From positions 39,332,688-39,396,687 of the forward strand of contig OX392535.1 in NCBI GenBank assembly GCA_947623455.1: a stretch of 64,000 nucleotides of DNA. The letters run 5' to 3'. Position 1 is the first letter of the stretch. The number at the start of each line of letters is the position of its first letter. This document shows positions 1 through 12,292 of the stretch, piece after piece. Source of the stretch: Mimachlamys varia (Eukaryota > Mollusca > Bivalvia > Pectinida > Pectinidae). Position numbers and translations under genes: made by a program. The notes beneath the pieces were generated by a model. The model worked only from the letters and a program-made list of their open reading frames with translations. It made no database searches and was not told the origin of the DNA.

Positions 1-375
1 GCCATGTGTAGATCAGCCATTTCTTCATGAACACTGGGATCCATTAGCCTTTCTTTATTTTTCTTGCTTAATTTACAAAAACAAATTTCACACTGAACCA
101 TAAATTCAAATTAACACTGAACCATTTATTCAAATTAGCGTCAAGTTATCAATATTTGCATGAATACAAGAAATGTTTTGGATAGTATTCAATATGAGCA
201 TGCTTGCTAGTGGCGATGCTAAACTGATTACAGTAGACCGAGTTAAATGTTATACCACGAAATACATATACACCTACCATATCATTACACGGATCAAATT
301 TGTGTCCCGAGAATTAACGGAAATATCATTCCCGCGAAAATAACCGGCTATACGATATCTATTGGAATTTCTTAC

Positions 376-518
376 TTTACGATATATTTCATAAAGGTAG
401 AAACATTGCTGCTCCACCATCTAGCCTGATCCTTCAACTCAACATCTGGTTCCTCTGAGGTGTGTTCCAAGTTCTTTATCACATCGCAAAACCGAGTCAG
501 GTCCTCACCAACCAAAGT
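376..518 (-). CDS. Paralog exon 3
   Basis: Acceptor TTTCTCTGCAG, donor GTAAGA, phase 0 in and 2 nt out. TLVGEDLTRFCDVIKNLEHT, then a Trp-Trp pair and FMKYIVK. Aligns with exon 3 of the main gene. A plus-strand open frame overlaps and is a shadow. Confidence 0.78.
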
Positions 519-3500
519 CTGCAGAGAAACCACAGTAACAAAAAAAAATCACAGAATACCAAAGCGTCAACAAAACCATAATCCGGACTCAAAATCGATT
601 AAACTAGACGCAAAATAGGAACAAAGGAAAGATTAACATGGAACCTTTCGTAAAATAACAAAATAATAAGACCAGGTGTTCAGGAAGAGTAAGTGTCTTC
701 TGCTTCATCGACGACACCCGCCATGTAAATATTGGTCACATCCAAGTAAGCATCCATCCTCAAAATGAGAACCTCAAAGATCGTGATGGCCAATGTACAT
801 AAAAACTTAATGTGACAAGTATTTACATGGCGGATGTCGTCGATGAAGCAAAAGAGGCTTACTCTTCCGGAACACCTTGTATTCTCTTGGACCTTTTACA
901 CTTGTCTCCATGTTAATCATTTCTTTGTTTATATTTTGCTCATGATGTAATTCGGGTTATGGTTTTGTTGACGCTCCGGTATATGATAATTATTTTAATG
1001 CTATGGTATAAATCTATGGTATAAATCGTTCTCAATAAACCAAGGTGTTGTCAAATGCCAATGATTTCTGCTCAGTCCTCTAAAGTAAAGCAAAGGGTCC
1101 AGAGGCCTTTATCATTCAACTGAATATTTGAGAAAGCGCTGCCACACACTGAGTATTTTTATTAGAAATGAGCAATTACAGGTTCCTGATTAAAACTTCT
1201 CCGGGGATAATCTCGGTAAAAGGATTGTCATTTCAGGTAGAAAACTGCATAGTTGTTAAAATTTCGTGGGTGTAAAATTCCACGAGTTTCTGTATAGAAT
1301 TAATTCGCGGGGTTTTAATTTCGCGAATCATGAAATACCTGTGAAACTTAGATTATATCGCCAAAATATAAAACTTTTCATGAGATGTTAATTTGTCGTG
1401 AATTTTGATGCAATCGAGATCATAGTGAAATTAAAACCCACGCGAATATTAGCAACTATACATTATATAGTAAGTCTTTTAAACTGTTATCTGTTATGAT
1501 CAACGGATTAAGTAACCAGGGGCGAGGCTTATCCATGAATATTGCTTGTTATTTAATGTCAGACACCTGTAAGCACAGTGGGATCACCTCCACAAAATAC
1601 ATATTTACACCAAGGACCGGTAGACTTTCCTACAGTCACTTGACTAGTACAAAAATACCAGGACTTTAAGTAATTATCTGATATCCGCTGTTTGGCTCAA
1701 CCCAACCCTGCGCCTCCCGGGATATCGCGGATGATTCTTTGGGTGTAGAGAGCGTAGGCGAGATAGCCCCCTGGATATCACAGATGATTCTTGAGGTGTA
1801 GAGAGCGTAGGCGAGATAGCCCCCTGGATATCGCAGATGATTCTTGGGGTGTAAAGAGCGTAGGCAAGATAGCCCCCTGGATATCGCAGATGATTCTTGG
1901 GGTGTAAAGAGCGTAGGCGAGGGTAGCCCCCTGGATATCGCAGATGATTCTTGGGGTGTAGAGAACGTAGGCGAGGGTAGCCCCTGGGTATCGCAGATGA
2001 TTATTTTGGTGTAGAGAACGTAGGCGAGGGTAGCCCCTGGATATCGCAGATGATTCTTGGGGTGTAGAGAACGAAGGCGAGGGTAGCCCCTGGATATCGC
2101 AGATGATTCTTGGGGTGAAGAGAACGTACGCGAAGATAGCCCCTGGATATCGCAGATGATTCTTGGGGTTTAGAGAACGTAGGCGAGGGTAGCCCCTGGG
2201 TATCGCAGATGATTATTTTGGTGTAGAGAACGTAGGCGAGGGTAGCCCCCTGGATATCGCAGATGATTCTTGGGATGTAGATAACGTAGGCGAGGGTAGC
2301 CCCTGGATATCGCGAATGATTATTTTGGTGTAGAGAACGTAGGCGAGGGTAGCCCCCTGGATATCGCGAATGATTATTTTGGTGTAGAGAACGTAGGCGA
2401 GGGTAGCCCCTGGATATCGCGAATGATTATTTTGGTGTAGAGAACGTAGGCGAGGGTAGCCCCTGGATATCGCGAATGATTATTTTGGTGTAGAAAACGT
2501 AGGCGAGGGTAGCCCCTGGATATCGCGAATGATTATTTTGGTGTAGAAAACGTAGGCGAGGGTAGCCCCTGGGTATCGCGAATGATTATTTTGGTGTAGA
2601 GAACGTAGGCGAGGGTAGCCCCTGGGTATCGAGTATGATTCCTGGTGTGTAGAGTGTTGTAGACAAGGGTAGCCCCTGGATTCAATTTCAATAAATTTTA
2701 TTGTCAAAAAGTCAAATGGATCGGGCAGCAGGCATAGCCTATTTAAGCCCTCTCCAAACAAATTAACAAACAGTGGTACAAACATAGACATAAACATTAC
2801 AACACTGAACACATACAAATAATTTGAACGCATTATATAAATAATCTAAGTGGGGGAAACAACTACTAAATTGTATTTGAATTTTAATAAAATTAAATAA
2901 TTGAAACTTTAACCTTTTATTGCGACACCAAAGATAAATAGATATGTATATCATGTACAAGTAATCATCCGAAAAGAAAAGAATTTTTTTTTATTATTAT
3001 TATTGAGCTGCATGTATAAACATTTAGTGGGATTAAATTACCTTACCCAACAGATACAGGCCAGAAATGACCATTGTGTAATACACAAGGCCATCCACTG
3101 ATGAGTTTGGAAATTCAATCCCACTAAATAGTTCAGTTTATGCACTAAATACAGGTTAAATCAAGAAGAGCATGTTCAAAAGCGTTGTATAATTTTTTTT
3201 TATGTAGTTGTTTCCCAATTTTAGCAAAATAGTACAACTGGTCTTCTGAACCACCCCCCCCGGAACATAATCGAGACAGATGAATTGGATGGGAGCTCTT
3301 TACATTCTCAGTATTAAAGTGATCAATAACAAGAAATAAAATGAAGAATAAAGAGAAATGTAAACAAAAAATACAAAAATGTAAGGTACCATTATTATTG
3401 GAAACCAGAAGATATTATATTGAGGAAATGAGAATTGAATGAATGTAAATGAAATGTACTATAGGAATGAATGAAAGAATGAGTGAATGAAGGAATGGGA

Positions 3501-6500
3501 GTAGGAGTAAAAAAAAAAAGAAGAAAAACAAAAAACAAGAACAAAGAAGAAAAACAAATAAAAACAAAAACAAAAAAAAATCAGTGATACTTTCATTAAG
3601 CAGTTTTAGTTGGATATCCAGAATCTTCTAGTTCTTAAGATGTCATCCAATACAGAAAGAAGAATATGTTTATTCGTATTTTCATCACATCTCTCACAAC
3701 CGTTTAGGATGACATCTATTGTTAAGTGGTTATGAGTATCATGGAATATATTTTGAAAAAGTATAGTACGAGGTTCAGCATATATAATACAATCAAGGAA
3801 ATAGTGGGATGCTGTTTCATATCTAGAACCACAAGAACAGGCAGAGGACTCAGTTAGATAGTCATTATAAAGGTCTTAATTTAAGTTACTAGCCTCATTT
3901 CTTAACTGACATAGAATTATATTAGTTTTTCGATTTCCGAAATACTTAAAGATATCAGTTGTTCTTGTGTTTGAGTTTGGAGTAGGTGTAATTAATTTTT
4001 TTTACTGATAGGAGGAGCGAATAGTTTGGAGATCAGAAGAAATGTTATTCATATCATTAAACATAGATGGAAAAAAACTATTATAATACTTAGTAGTTCG
4101 GCAAAGGGGTGGATCGAATATTCTAACTGATCTAAGATTGTACCTATCTGGTCTAGTATTATGGAAATATGGCTCTATCCTTTCTTTCAGATAGTATGGA
4201 GTCTGATTAGTTATAATCTTGTACATCAGCATCATTTGATGTTGTTTTCGCCTACATCCAAGAGAGACCCAGCCTAATTCTCTGTACAAGATATTGTGGG
4301 GGGTGCCTCTACGCAGTCCTGTAATTATTCTAGCCGCCTCTAGTTGGATAGATTCAAGAAGATTTTTTAGATTTTGTGTGCAATTACTCCAAACAACATC
4401 TGCATATTCAAGTATGGGTCTAATATATGATATATATATTGTAGTTAATGACTGTCTGTCTAGTTTATTTTTCATCATTCTTAAAATATTAATTCTTTTC
4501 TATGCTTTCTTATAGATATCATATATGTGGTCATTCCACTTAGCATCATCACTGAACGTTAAACCAAGATGTTTGTGTATTCGACTGACAGTAACCGGTT
4601 CATCATAAAAATAAATGTCTGGGTGATGAGTATAAGTTTTATTTGAGAATATGACAAATTCTGTTTTATTTGGATTGAATTTTATATCCCATTTATTAGC
4701 CCATACTTGTATAGTGCTAAGATCATCTGTTAGATTTTGTGCTAATTCTGCTGGATCATCATCTGTTACCGCATACAAAGAAGTGTCATCAGCAAACAAT
4801 TTAATTACATTAGAGACAGAATCAACAATATCATTAATATAAAGTAAAAACAAGAGTGGACCGAGAACCGAGCCCTGTGGTACCCCTGCAGTTACTGGCC
4901 TAGATGTAGATATATATCCTTCAGTTGTTGTCTGTCTTCTAAAAAGTTTCTAAACCAAAAAAGTAATTTCCCTTTAATGCCATATAGTTGGAGTTGTGTA
5001 AAAGACCATCATGCCATACTCTGTCGAATGCCTTGCTTATTTCACAAAAAACAAATCTGAATTCTTTATACTGATCAAGACATTGTACAATAGTGTGGTA
5101 TATAGAAAGAAGTTGATTTGAAATAGAATCCTTAGGCATAAAACCAGATTGATGCATGGTAATAACTTCATATCTGGCTAAATAATTAAACATATACTTA
5201 TATATAATTTTTTCTATAATCTTACTAAAACATGAAGTAATAGAAATTGGCCTATAATTAGAAACTTCATTAGTTAAACCTTTTCCCTTGTAGATGGCAT
5301 TGATATTAGCAGTTTTCCAACTAAGGGGGATAACTCCTGTTTGCAGTGTTTTGTTAAAAAGTATAGTTAAATGAAGAATAAGAGAATGTTTTAGCTCTTT
5401 GATTATTCTAGGTACCATGCCATCAGGACCAGCTGGTTTATTACAATTTAGAAGAAATAGATGATCAAGCACATCTTGATGTGTTATTGTTATGTTTTCC
5501 AATGAGTGAGGACAATTAATTTCAATATCAGGTATGGGTCAAGATTTTTAGAAGAGGTAGCTATAGCGGTAAAATACTTATTAAGATATTCAGCTTTATC
5601 AAATGGATGTTGGATGAAAGTATCTTCACATTTAAGAGGGGGAATACAATTACCTTTATTATTTACATTTAAAACAGTTTTTGCAATTTTCCACCGATTA
5701 CTTGGAGAAACATTTTTATTAGCTAATGATTTTTGCAAATTTTCAATATAATTTTTCTTGGCTTCTCTTACTTTACTAATGACTTCATTCCTGATATTTC
5801 TATAGCTTTCCCAATGACATAATGAGTTACTGAACTTTGCTTTTCTATGTGCCCTATTTCTTTGTCTAATTTTAAGTCTAATTACATTTGTCATCCACTT
5901 TTTATCTCCAGGCCTTACTGTAACATTTATGCTAGGTATACATTCAAAAACTTGTTGATTTATAGCTTCACAGAGAGTATTATTAAATTCATTACTGTCT
6001 TGCATTTCTGAGATTGCGGCCCAATCAATCATACTTAAATTCCTATTCATCTTGTCATAATCTGCTCTCTTGTAGAGTAGTATATTTTTCTGGTAAGATT
6101 TTTGTTTAAAAACATCAAATGAGATACTTAATTGGATAAGAGAGTGGTCACTACAAATTGGCGGGGAAACCAATACATTTTTTATAAGGTTTGCACTATT
6201 TGAAAAAACAATGTCTAATAAAGTTGAAGTAGTTGGAGTAATGCGAGTAGGTTCATTAACATAGTTTACAAGATTATATTTGGTCATTAATCTACCAAGA
6301 TGACTATGAGGTTGTAAGTTGATCATGTTTACATTTATATCACCTATTATGATAATATTCAGATTAGTATTTATAGCTTTTTCAAATACAAAGTCCAATG
6401 TTTCCCAATAAGCGACAGGCATTTCAGACCTATAAATACAACATAATAAAAATTTATGAGACTCAATATACACTTCAACCCAAATAAGTTCCAAGTCTTT

Positions 6501-7522
6501 ATGTTCCAAGTCTGTTCGTCTTTTGGTAGATATAGTATTTTTATGATAAATTATTACTCCACCACCAGGACCCGATCTTCGATCCAGTCTGTCATGTGTA
6601 TAGGAATCAATGGTAATACTGGAATCTAATATTTCAGGATATCGTGGATAGTGATAGAACATAGATGTAAAATCATACTTACACCGAGATATTCGTCCAG
6701 TTCGTTTACACTACAAACATAAGGCATAAACTCGCCACCATGTGAAGTTGACGGCCCTGTAGCTAAACAGGCGAGGAAGTATTCAAACATCATTTTGTTA
6801 CTCTGCTCTACTGTCATTTCCCCTCTCTCTACACAGCTCCTGCAGAAAATATGTTTTTGGTTATATATACACAAAAGTTGTACTAATCACTTCATGTTTT
6901 AACTGGGTCCCTTCTATTGTGGTAGAAATGTTACCTTTAACTTAGCAAGTTTCAATCATTTAATCAACATATATAGAAAATGAAAACAATAACCCAAGTA
7001 GGCCTGACAACCGATTTTCCATCAAAAGGTAGAGCACAAACACCTCCAACTCACTTACACACAAATGGTGATAGTAGACAGATGGCATATTACTAGTTGT
7101 TATCACATCCTAAAAATTGTATTGATTAACATTTATGTTAAATGTATATACTGCATAAATTGTACGAAGGTTTTGTAAAGCGCTTTAGAGGGGCTGTTGT
7201 TACTTTTATGGAGAACTATATCATAGTTTGTGTATCATTATTACTAATAAGTATATATTTGTAGGAAAACTTACTCTATGTTATCTTTGAGGCAAATAAT
7301 AGACGTGATTCCCATCCAACACGCTGGTTTAAGGCGCGTAGGGAATCCCTTGTGACAATTTTTCTCTTGTAGTATATTTAAACATCTTTGGCATTTTTCA
7401 AACGTCGCGGTATCTCTAAGCTCACGCCGGGCGTTATGTATGTCATCCTGGAGAGCTCTTTCTGTTTCTTCGGTTGCATTTTTAAAGTCATACTTCTGTA
7501 GAATATCACCAAGATCTGCCAT
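376..7522 (-). CDS. Paralog of the TIR gene, N-terminal part (exons 1-3 of a gene continuing left of the window)
   Basis: Exons 7522-7275, 6839-6683 and 518-376 give 548 nt in frame (182 residues plus 2 nt). Exon order, intron phases (2, 0, 2) and protein pattern match exons 1-3 of the gene at 14.2-41.0 kb, in the same orientation. This is a head-to-tail duplicate. Coiled-coil, Death and TIR parts, if present, lie beyond position 1. Intron 2 is ~6.2 kb and holds a LINE, a 53-bp array and a palindromic element. Nothing in the three exons is broken, so the gene could be active. Confidence 0.8.
555..985. mobile_element. Palindromic miniature element, family R2 (foldback)
   Basis: Two arms of ~165 bp in opposite orientation (about 555-725 and 812-985). 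Each runs from ACCAAAGCGTCAACAAAACC at the outer end to TCGTCGATGAAGCA-type sequence and CATGTAAAT inside. Single-arm relatives lie near 12.1, 15.9, 22.7, 27.8 and 28.2 kb. No coding capacity; probably a non-autonomous DNA transposon. Target duplication not resolved. Confidence 0.7.
986..1684. other. Intron sequence, nothing recognised
   Basis: AT-rich stretch in intron 2 of the paralog gene. I see no exon with splice sites and no repeat shared with the rest of the window. Confidence 0.5.
1685..2680. repeat. 53-bp minisatellite (~18 units)
   Basis: The unit starts GGATATCGCAGATGATTCTT and ends GAGGGTAGCCCCT, with few differences between units. The same motif (GGATATCG.GGATGA next to GCGTAACC-type sequence) forms the ends of MITE family R3 at 37.4-37.7 and 38.3-38.6 kb, so the array looks like an amplified transposon end. 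It is cut at its right edge by the LINE. Confidence 0.9.
2681..6636 (-). mobile_element. 5'-truncated, inactivated non-LTR retrotransposon (Jockey/CR1 group)
   Basis: The minus strand encodes an APE-type endonuclease (GGGVIIY, IIIIGDINVNM, LLDIVFSN, SDHS) followed by reverse transcriptase (NKPAGPDG, NYRPISITSCFSKIIEKI, KAFDRVWH, FADDTSLY) and a C-terminal Cys/His motif (C-x-C ... H-x4-C) near 3.82-3.84 kb. The frame is broken by shifts near 5.5 and 4.99 kb and by in-frame stops at ~4.50 and ~4.01 kb and another near 3.88 kb. The first catalytic Asp is Glu (CEISKAFD). The N-terminal part of the endonuclease is missing. The 3' UTR ends in AATAAA-like, TTGAAATTGAA sequence at 2681. The clade is not certain. 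Confidence 0.88.
6683..6839 (-). CDS. Paralog exon 2
   Basis: Acceptor TTTTCTGCAG, donor GTAAGTATG, 1 nt in and phase 0 out. Begins SCVERGEMTVEQSNKMMFEY and ends with NELDEYLG. It aligns with exon 2 of the main gene. The 5' end of a LINE lies ~45 bp past the donor. Confidence 0.86.
7275..7522 (-). CDS. Paralog exon 1 (start codon)
   Basis: Acceptor TTTTTTCAG at 7530-7538, seven bases of 5' UTR, then ATG. Encodes MADLGDILQKYDFKNATEET, with EKNCHKGFP matching ETICHKGFP of the main gene. Donor GTAAGTTT leaves 2 nt. Length is 248 nt against 245 in the paralog. Confidence 0.85.
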
Positions 7523-7582
7523 TTTGTAACTGAAAAAATAAGAAATAAAAAAATAACGCAACGTTTAATTAAACGTAATAAA

Positions 7583-8925
7583 CCGGTACCTAGATATACC
7601 GGTAAACGCAATTCGCCGGTACCTCGATATACCGGTAAATGTGATATACTGGTACCTCGACGTACCGGTAAAAAGGATATACCGGTACCTCGATAAACCG
7701 GTAAACGTGATATACTGGTACCTCGACATACCGATTAACGTGATAACCGGTACCTCAATATACCGGTAAATGTGATATACCGGTACCTCGATATACCGGT
7801 AAACGTGATATACTGGTACCTCGACATACTGGTTAACGTCATAACCGGTACCTCAATATACCGGTAAATGTAATATACTGGAACTTCGACATACTGGTAA
7901 ATGCGATATACCGGTACCTCGATATATCGGTGAATGTGATATACCGGTACCTCGATATACCGATAAACGTGATATATTTGTATCTCGACATACCGGTAAA
8001 CGTGATAACTGGTACCTCGATATATCGGTAAACGTGATATACCGGTACCTCGACATACCAGTAACATGATATACCGGTACCTCGGCATACCGGTAAATGT
8101 GATATACCGGTACCTCGATAAACCGGTAAACGTGATATACCGGTATCTCGACATGCCGGAAAGCATAATATACCGGTACCTCGACATATCGGTTAATGTG
8201 ATATACCGGTAACTCGACATAACGGTTAATTTGATGAACCGGTACTTCGACATACCGGTAAATGTGATATACCGGTTATTCGACATACCGGTAAATATGA
8301 CATACCGGTAACTCGACATAACGGTACATTGGATATACCGGTACCTCGATATACCGGTAAACGTGATATATTTGTATCTCGACATACCGGTTAACGTGAT
8401 AACTGGTACCTCGATTTACCGGTAAACGTGATATACCGGACCCTCGACATACCAGTAACATGATATACCGGTACCTCGACATACCGGTAAATGCCATATA
8501 CCGGTACCTCGACATACCGGTAAATGCCATATACCGGTATCTGGACATACCAGTTAACGTGATACACCGGTATCTCGACATGCCGGAAAACGTGATATAC
8601 CGGTACCTCGACATATCGGTTAATGTGATATACCGGTAACTTGAAATAACGGTTAATTTGATATACCGGTACTTCGACATACCGGTAAATGTGAAATACC
8701 GGTACTACCACATAACGGTAATCTTGATATACCTGTAAATGTGATATACCGGTACCTAGACATACTGGTTAATGTGATATACCGTTACCTCGACTTACCG
8801 TTAACGTGATATGCAGGTATCTCTGCATACTTGTTAACGTGATATGCCGATACCTCGACATACCGGTAAATATGATAAACCGGTACCTCTACATATCGTT
8901 ACCGTGATATAGCGTACCGGTACAC
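7583..8925. repeat. 33-bp minisatellite with ACCGGT/GGTACC palindromes (~40 units)
   Basis: The unit reads about GATATACCGGTACCTCGACA then TACCGGTAAACGT. It holds two ACCGGT or near-ACCGGT motifs and a GGTACC. It fills intron 1 of the paralog between the probable 5' exon and the ATG exon. The 11-codon periodic open frames across it are artefacts of a unit divisible by three. Confidence 0.92.
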
Positions 8926-9057
8926 GTCCCTTGTGATATGATGCACTAAACTGTTGATGCTTACCCTGTTTACAATTTCGAATGTTTAATTCTAAAAACG
9001 CATATTACAGTTAACTTGCATTCAAAATGAATTATCGAAAACACTATGTCTACTTAC

Positions 9058-9200
9058 CTGCTCTCTGACTTATCAATGCGTCGACCAACCTGGTAACCCA
9101 GGTAAACAAATGGAAACGGTTAAATCCTGAGGGTTTCCGAATAGAAATCTGTTGTTTTCAAAAAAACATTAGCATATGTGGGAAAACCCATACCCCAGAT
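9058..9200 (-). other. Probable noncoding 5' exon of the paralog gene
   Basis: A good donor (CAG then GTAAGTAG) lies at 9060-9051. The next acceptor downstream is just before the ATG exon at 7529. The sequence upstream of the donor resembles the region 47.72-47.95 kb before the main gene. The upstream limit (transcription start) is not visible; 9200 is a guess. Confidence 0.5.
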
Positions 9201-9213
9201 ATAGTGACCTTGC
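9134..9213 (-). promoter_or_regulatory. Promoter-proximal block shared with the main gene, with a CAAGGTCA site
   Basis: Three short blocks (TTTCCGAATA, GGAAAACCCATACC and AGTGACCTTGC on the plus strand) occur in the same order at 47924-48022. Read on the gene strand, the last is GCAAGGTCACT, which contains an extended nuclear-receptor half-site. Conservation between paralogs in otherwise diverged DNA suggests a promoter or start region. Confidence 0.5.
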
Positions 9214-9470
9214 ACTTCACTGAAACGATTCATCGGTAAGCAGGAATGTCCTTTGTTAATTTTACCCCCGGGAGTGTTTTATGAATTACATTGTTAAGAG
9301 AGGTGTACGCCTAAATATTTTATTGGCAGTAGTCATACATAAAAATAGTTAACGTATGCATTTTAGCTTACACCCAGACTACCTTACTGGCTAGAATACA
9401 ACTGCGGTATTATTACGGTTTGGTTAATGAGCTGTGACTGAAAGACCCATTAAGGTGGAAAGAAGACATT

Positions 9471-9873
9471 TTAACTAAATATGTCCTTTCTAGCATACAC
9501 ATTACTGTCTGTAATGTCACAGAACTAAATATGTCCTATCTAGCATACACATTACTGTCTGTAATGTCACAGAACTAAATATGTCCTTTCTAGCATACAC
9601 ATTACTGTCTGTAATGTCACAGAACTAAATATGTCCTTTCTAGCATACACATTACTGTCTGTAATGTCACAGAACTAAATATGTCCTTTCTAGCATACAC
9701 ATTACTGTCTGTAATGCCACAGAACTAAATATGTCCTTTCTAGCATACACATTACTGTCTGTAATGTCACAGAACTAAATATGTCCTTTCTAGCATACAC
9801 ATTACTGTCTGTAATGCCACAGAACTAAATATGTCCTTTCTAGCATACACATTACTGTCTGTAATGCCACAGA
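9471..9873. repeat. 50-bp tandem repeat (8 units)
   Basis: Exact 50-bp period. The unit contains AACTAAATATGTCCTTTCTA then GCATACACATTACTGTCTG. Units differ at only one or two positions (GTCAC/GCCAC), so the array is young. It lies ~260 bp upstream of the paralog's promoter block. Confidence 0.95.
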
Positions 9874-11427
9874 ACGAAAGCATTGCGAGGAAAGAAATAT
9901 TGAATTACCAAACCCTCATCACTTCCAATGTCAATCAAGAAACAAAAGTAGTTTCTTTTTTTCTTCCACAGTCCTCCTGTTCCCGGTCCATGAAACAATT
10001 TATATCTTCGGCCGTTTATTTAATTTTGTTTCCTTCGGGAAGCATTGCAGCAGCTCATGAAAAACCAGAACGACATTTTCTCAACCAGAGATATCGGCTT
10101 TACACCGGATATGACTTCAGAAACGATCGATCTAGTTTGATTAAGACTATTTATGACGTTTGGTGGCTAATTACCTAATAAAACCCGTGATGTGATTGCT
10201 CTTTAACGGTCAAATAAAGTCCAAGTTTCCGCTGGCCCTGACACCACCATTGGGACAGACAATGGAGTGGAACCAAAGCGCATTCCTAAATGTCCAAGTC
10301 CGGTGCCAGGGCTTTCCCAAGCCCCATTTTTCTCTATAAATAATCTATGTAATTTTATTTGCTTAAAATCATGTATTTTGAGCTGAATTCCTCTTAATAT
10401 CATGTTTTATTAACCAATCACATAAAATATCCAGAAAATGTTGTCATTTCCATTGATTTCAGATACAACTTGTACAAAATGTATGCATAAAAAATAGAAA
10501 AACCACCCCAAAAACGATTTTTATTGAAATAACGTTATCTATGTATTGAAACACTTCATATGTACATTGAACAGCTTACTTTTAGTTATGGAGATTGGAA
10601 ATTCACTAGATTTAGTAGGAAAACATGTTTCTCTTAATGTCACATTCCTGTTAATATCATGTTTTTCAGACAAATGCAACATGATATTAAGAGGAGTGCA
10701 CTGTATTATGTGGCCATTGAAAGGGCTGTTGGGTCTGTCAATGCAGAAAGGGGGATTTATGATACCGTAGAGTTAATTTCTTTATAATTATAAAGTTTGA
10801 AATTATGCTGTCACAAAATCTCCTGGAATGTCCTTTGTCTTATTCAGAATTGGTTATCATTCTTTATTTTTGTAAAGTATATAGGGATTGGGTATAATGT
10901 AAGTATATGTGTTGAACCACGTAAAACATTAGGCAATAATTTAAGAAATGTTCTACAACATACATTACATAGATTATACGTGGAAAACCCACGGAGGTGA
11001 ACCCCCTATCGCTATTATAACGGATCCGGAGCGACATATATGTAACATGATCTATTAGCGGAACGACACGCATTGATATTGGTGTACTATCTGCATGTGG
11101 CTGACATTTAATTTGTTCTGACAGATTGTTGTGAAGATAAAAATAAACCCACAATGCCTCCAACCTTTGACCGACATTTAAGTCATTCAACATAGTCCTC
11201 TATCGAAGTATTGACCTCGGTAAAACACGAATAATGGGCTCATTAAATAGATCAAAGTTTAAATATGACAGTGTGGGGACTACATTCATGATATACCATG
11301 AATATTTTTTTTGCGGTGGTTTTGGTCAACCCCACTAAGGCTATCACTGGTTTTTATATGGTTTTATTTGAATTATAATTATGTTGATTGTATTTGCCAT
11401 TGAGGTATATATGATATATGGGTGTAG
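9874..11427. other. Intergenic, no gene recognised; short inverted repeat
   Basis: No exon with credible splice sites or familiar protein. A ~16-bp inverted repeat (CCTCTTAATATCATGT at ~10388 and its complement at ~10680) with a related direct copy near 10645 suggests a decayed element. Confidence 0.45.
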
Positions 11428-11429
11428 TA

Positions 11430-11614
11430 CAATGGACGGCAAGAGCCGGACACAAAAATATGAATTTTCGCATATTTGTGTACCATATGAAACTGTACTA
11501 TGGTACATAAGATTTGATTTTTTAAAATCTTTTTGCGTAGCACATAAAAATATACCATGGCACACAAACATTTTAAAAATCATTTTTTTTGTGTCCAGCT
11601 CTTGTAGGCCATCG
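11430..11614. mobile_element. TA-flanked MITE with ~28-bp imperfect TIRs
   Basis: The left end (CAATGGACGGCAAGAGCCGG then ACACAAAAA) and the complement of the right end (CGATGGCCTACAAGAGCTGG then ACACAAAAA) match at most positions. Each side is flanked by TA, as for Tc1/mariner-type insertions. About 185 bp, no coding capacity. Confidence 0.65.
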
Positions 11615-12118
11615 TAGCAACAAAGTTATAACAAATATATACTGGCAGTGCACTACTGTTATAACTTCTTAGCCCATTTATATATGAAAATAAAAAACGC
11701 ACAATACACTATAATGTGATAATGATACTGTTGCTTTTTATTCATAAGGTCTATGTGAATATGTGATATAAATTATTACATTTCTTTATATTTGTCTATG
11801 TCTTTTTCGTATATTCATACATGTTATAAACGTGATGATTTTAATTTTCCGACCGTGAACTTTTCATTTCTTGAAAGTACATCCCTGCCTCTCCAACCTA
11901 TGGTCTTTACATGTCGCAGTTGATTCGATATTCTAAGGCTTGCTCTAGGTATCGTGATTTTCGTGATCAATGTCGACTGCTGACAAACAAACTGGCAACA
12001 CAAGGATTCGAGAGATGCAGGTTGATCAGAACTATGGGCAAGTTTTATGGTCGCCATCTTTGTCCCATTGAGAAATATTCTGTATCTTTAAACTTGATGT
12101 TTACTTAGATGTGACAAA

Positions 12119-12292
12119 GATTTACATGTCGGGTGTCGTCGATGAAGCAGAAGACGCTTAATCTTCCGGAACACCTGATCTTATTCTCTTGTACTTTTAC
12201 AAGAGTCTCCATGCAAATATTTCCTTTGTTCATTTTTTTCCCCTGGTTTCATCGATTGTAAGTTTGGATTATGATTTTGTTAACGCTTCGGT
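12119..12292 (+). mobile_element. R2-family repeat copy
   Basis: Single arm of the element seen as a palindrome at 555-985: GTCGTCGATGAAGCAGAAGA through CCGGAACACCTG, CTTGTACTTTTACAAG and TTTTGTTAACGCTTCGGTAT. Confidence 0.7.

Noticed and set aside
247..429. 60-codon plus-strand frame at the left edge
   Set aside because: Overlaps paralog exon 3 on the other strand, which has splice sites and homology.
7735..8711. Several Tyr/Arg-rich frames of 67-216 codons
   Set aside because: Translations of the 33-bp intron array in different frames.
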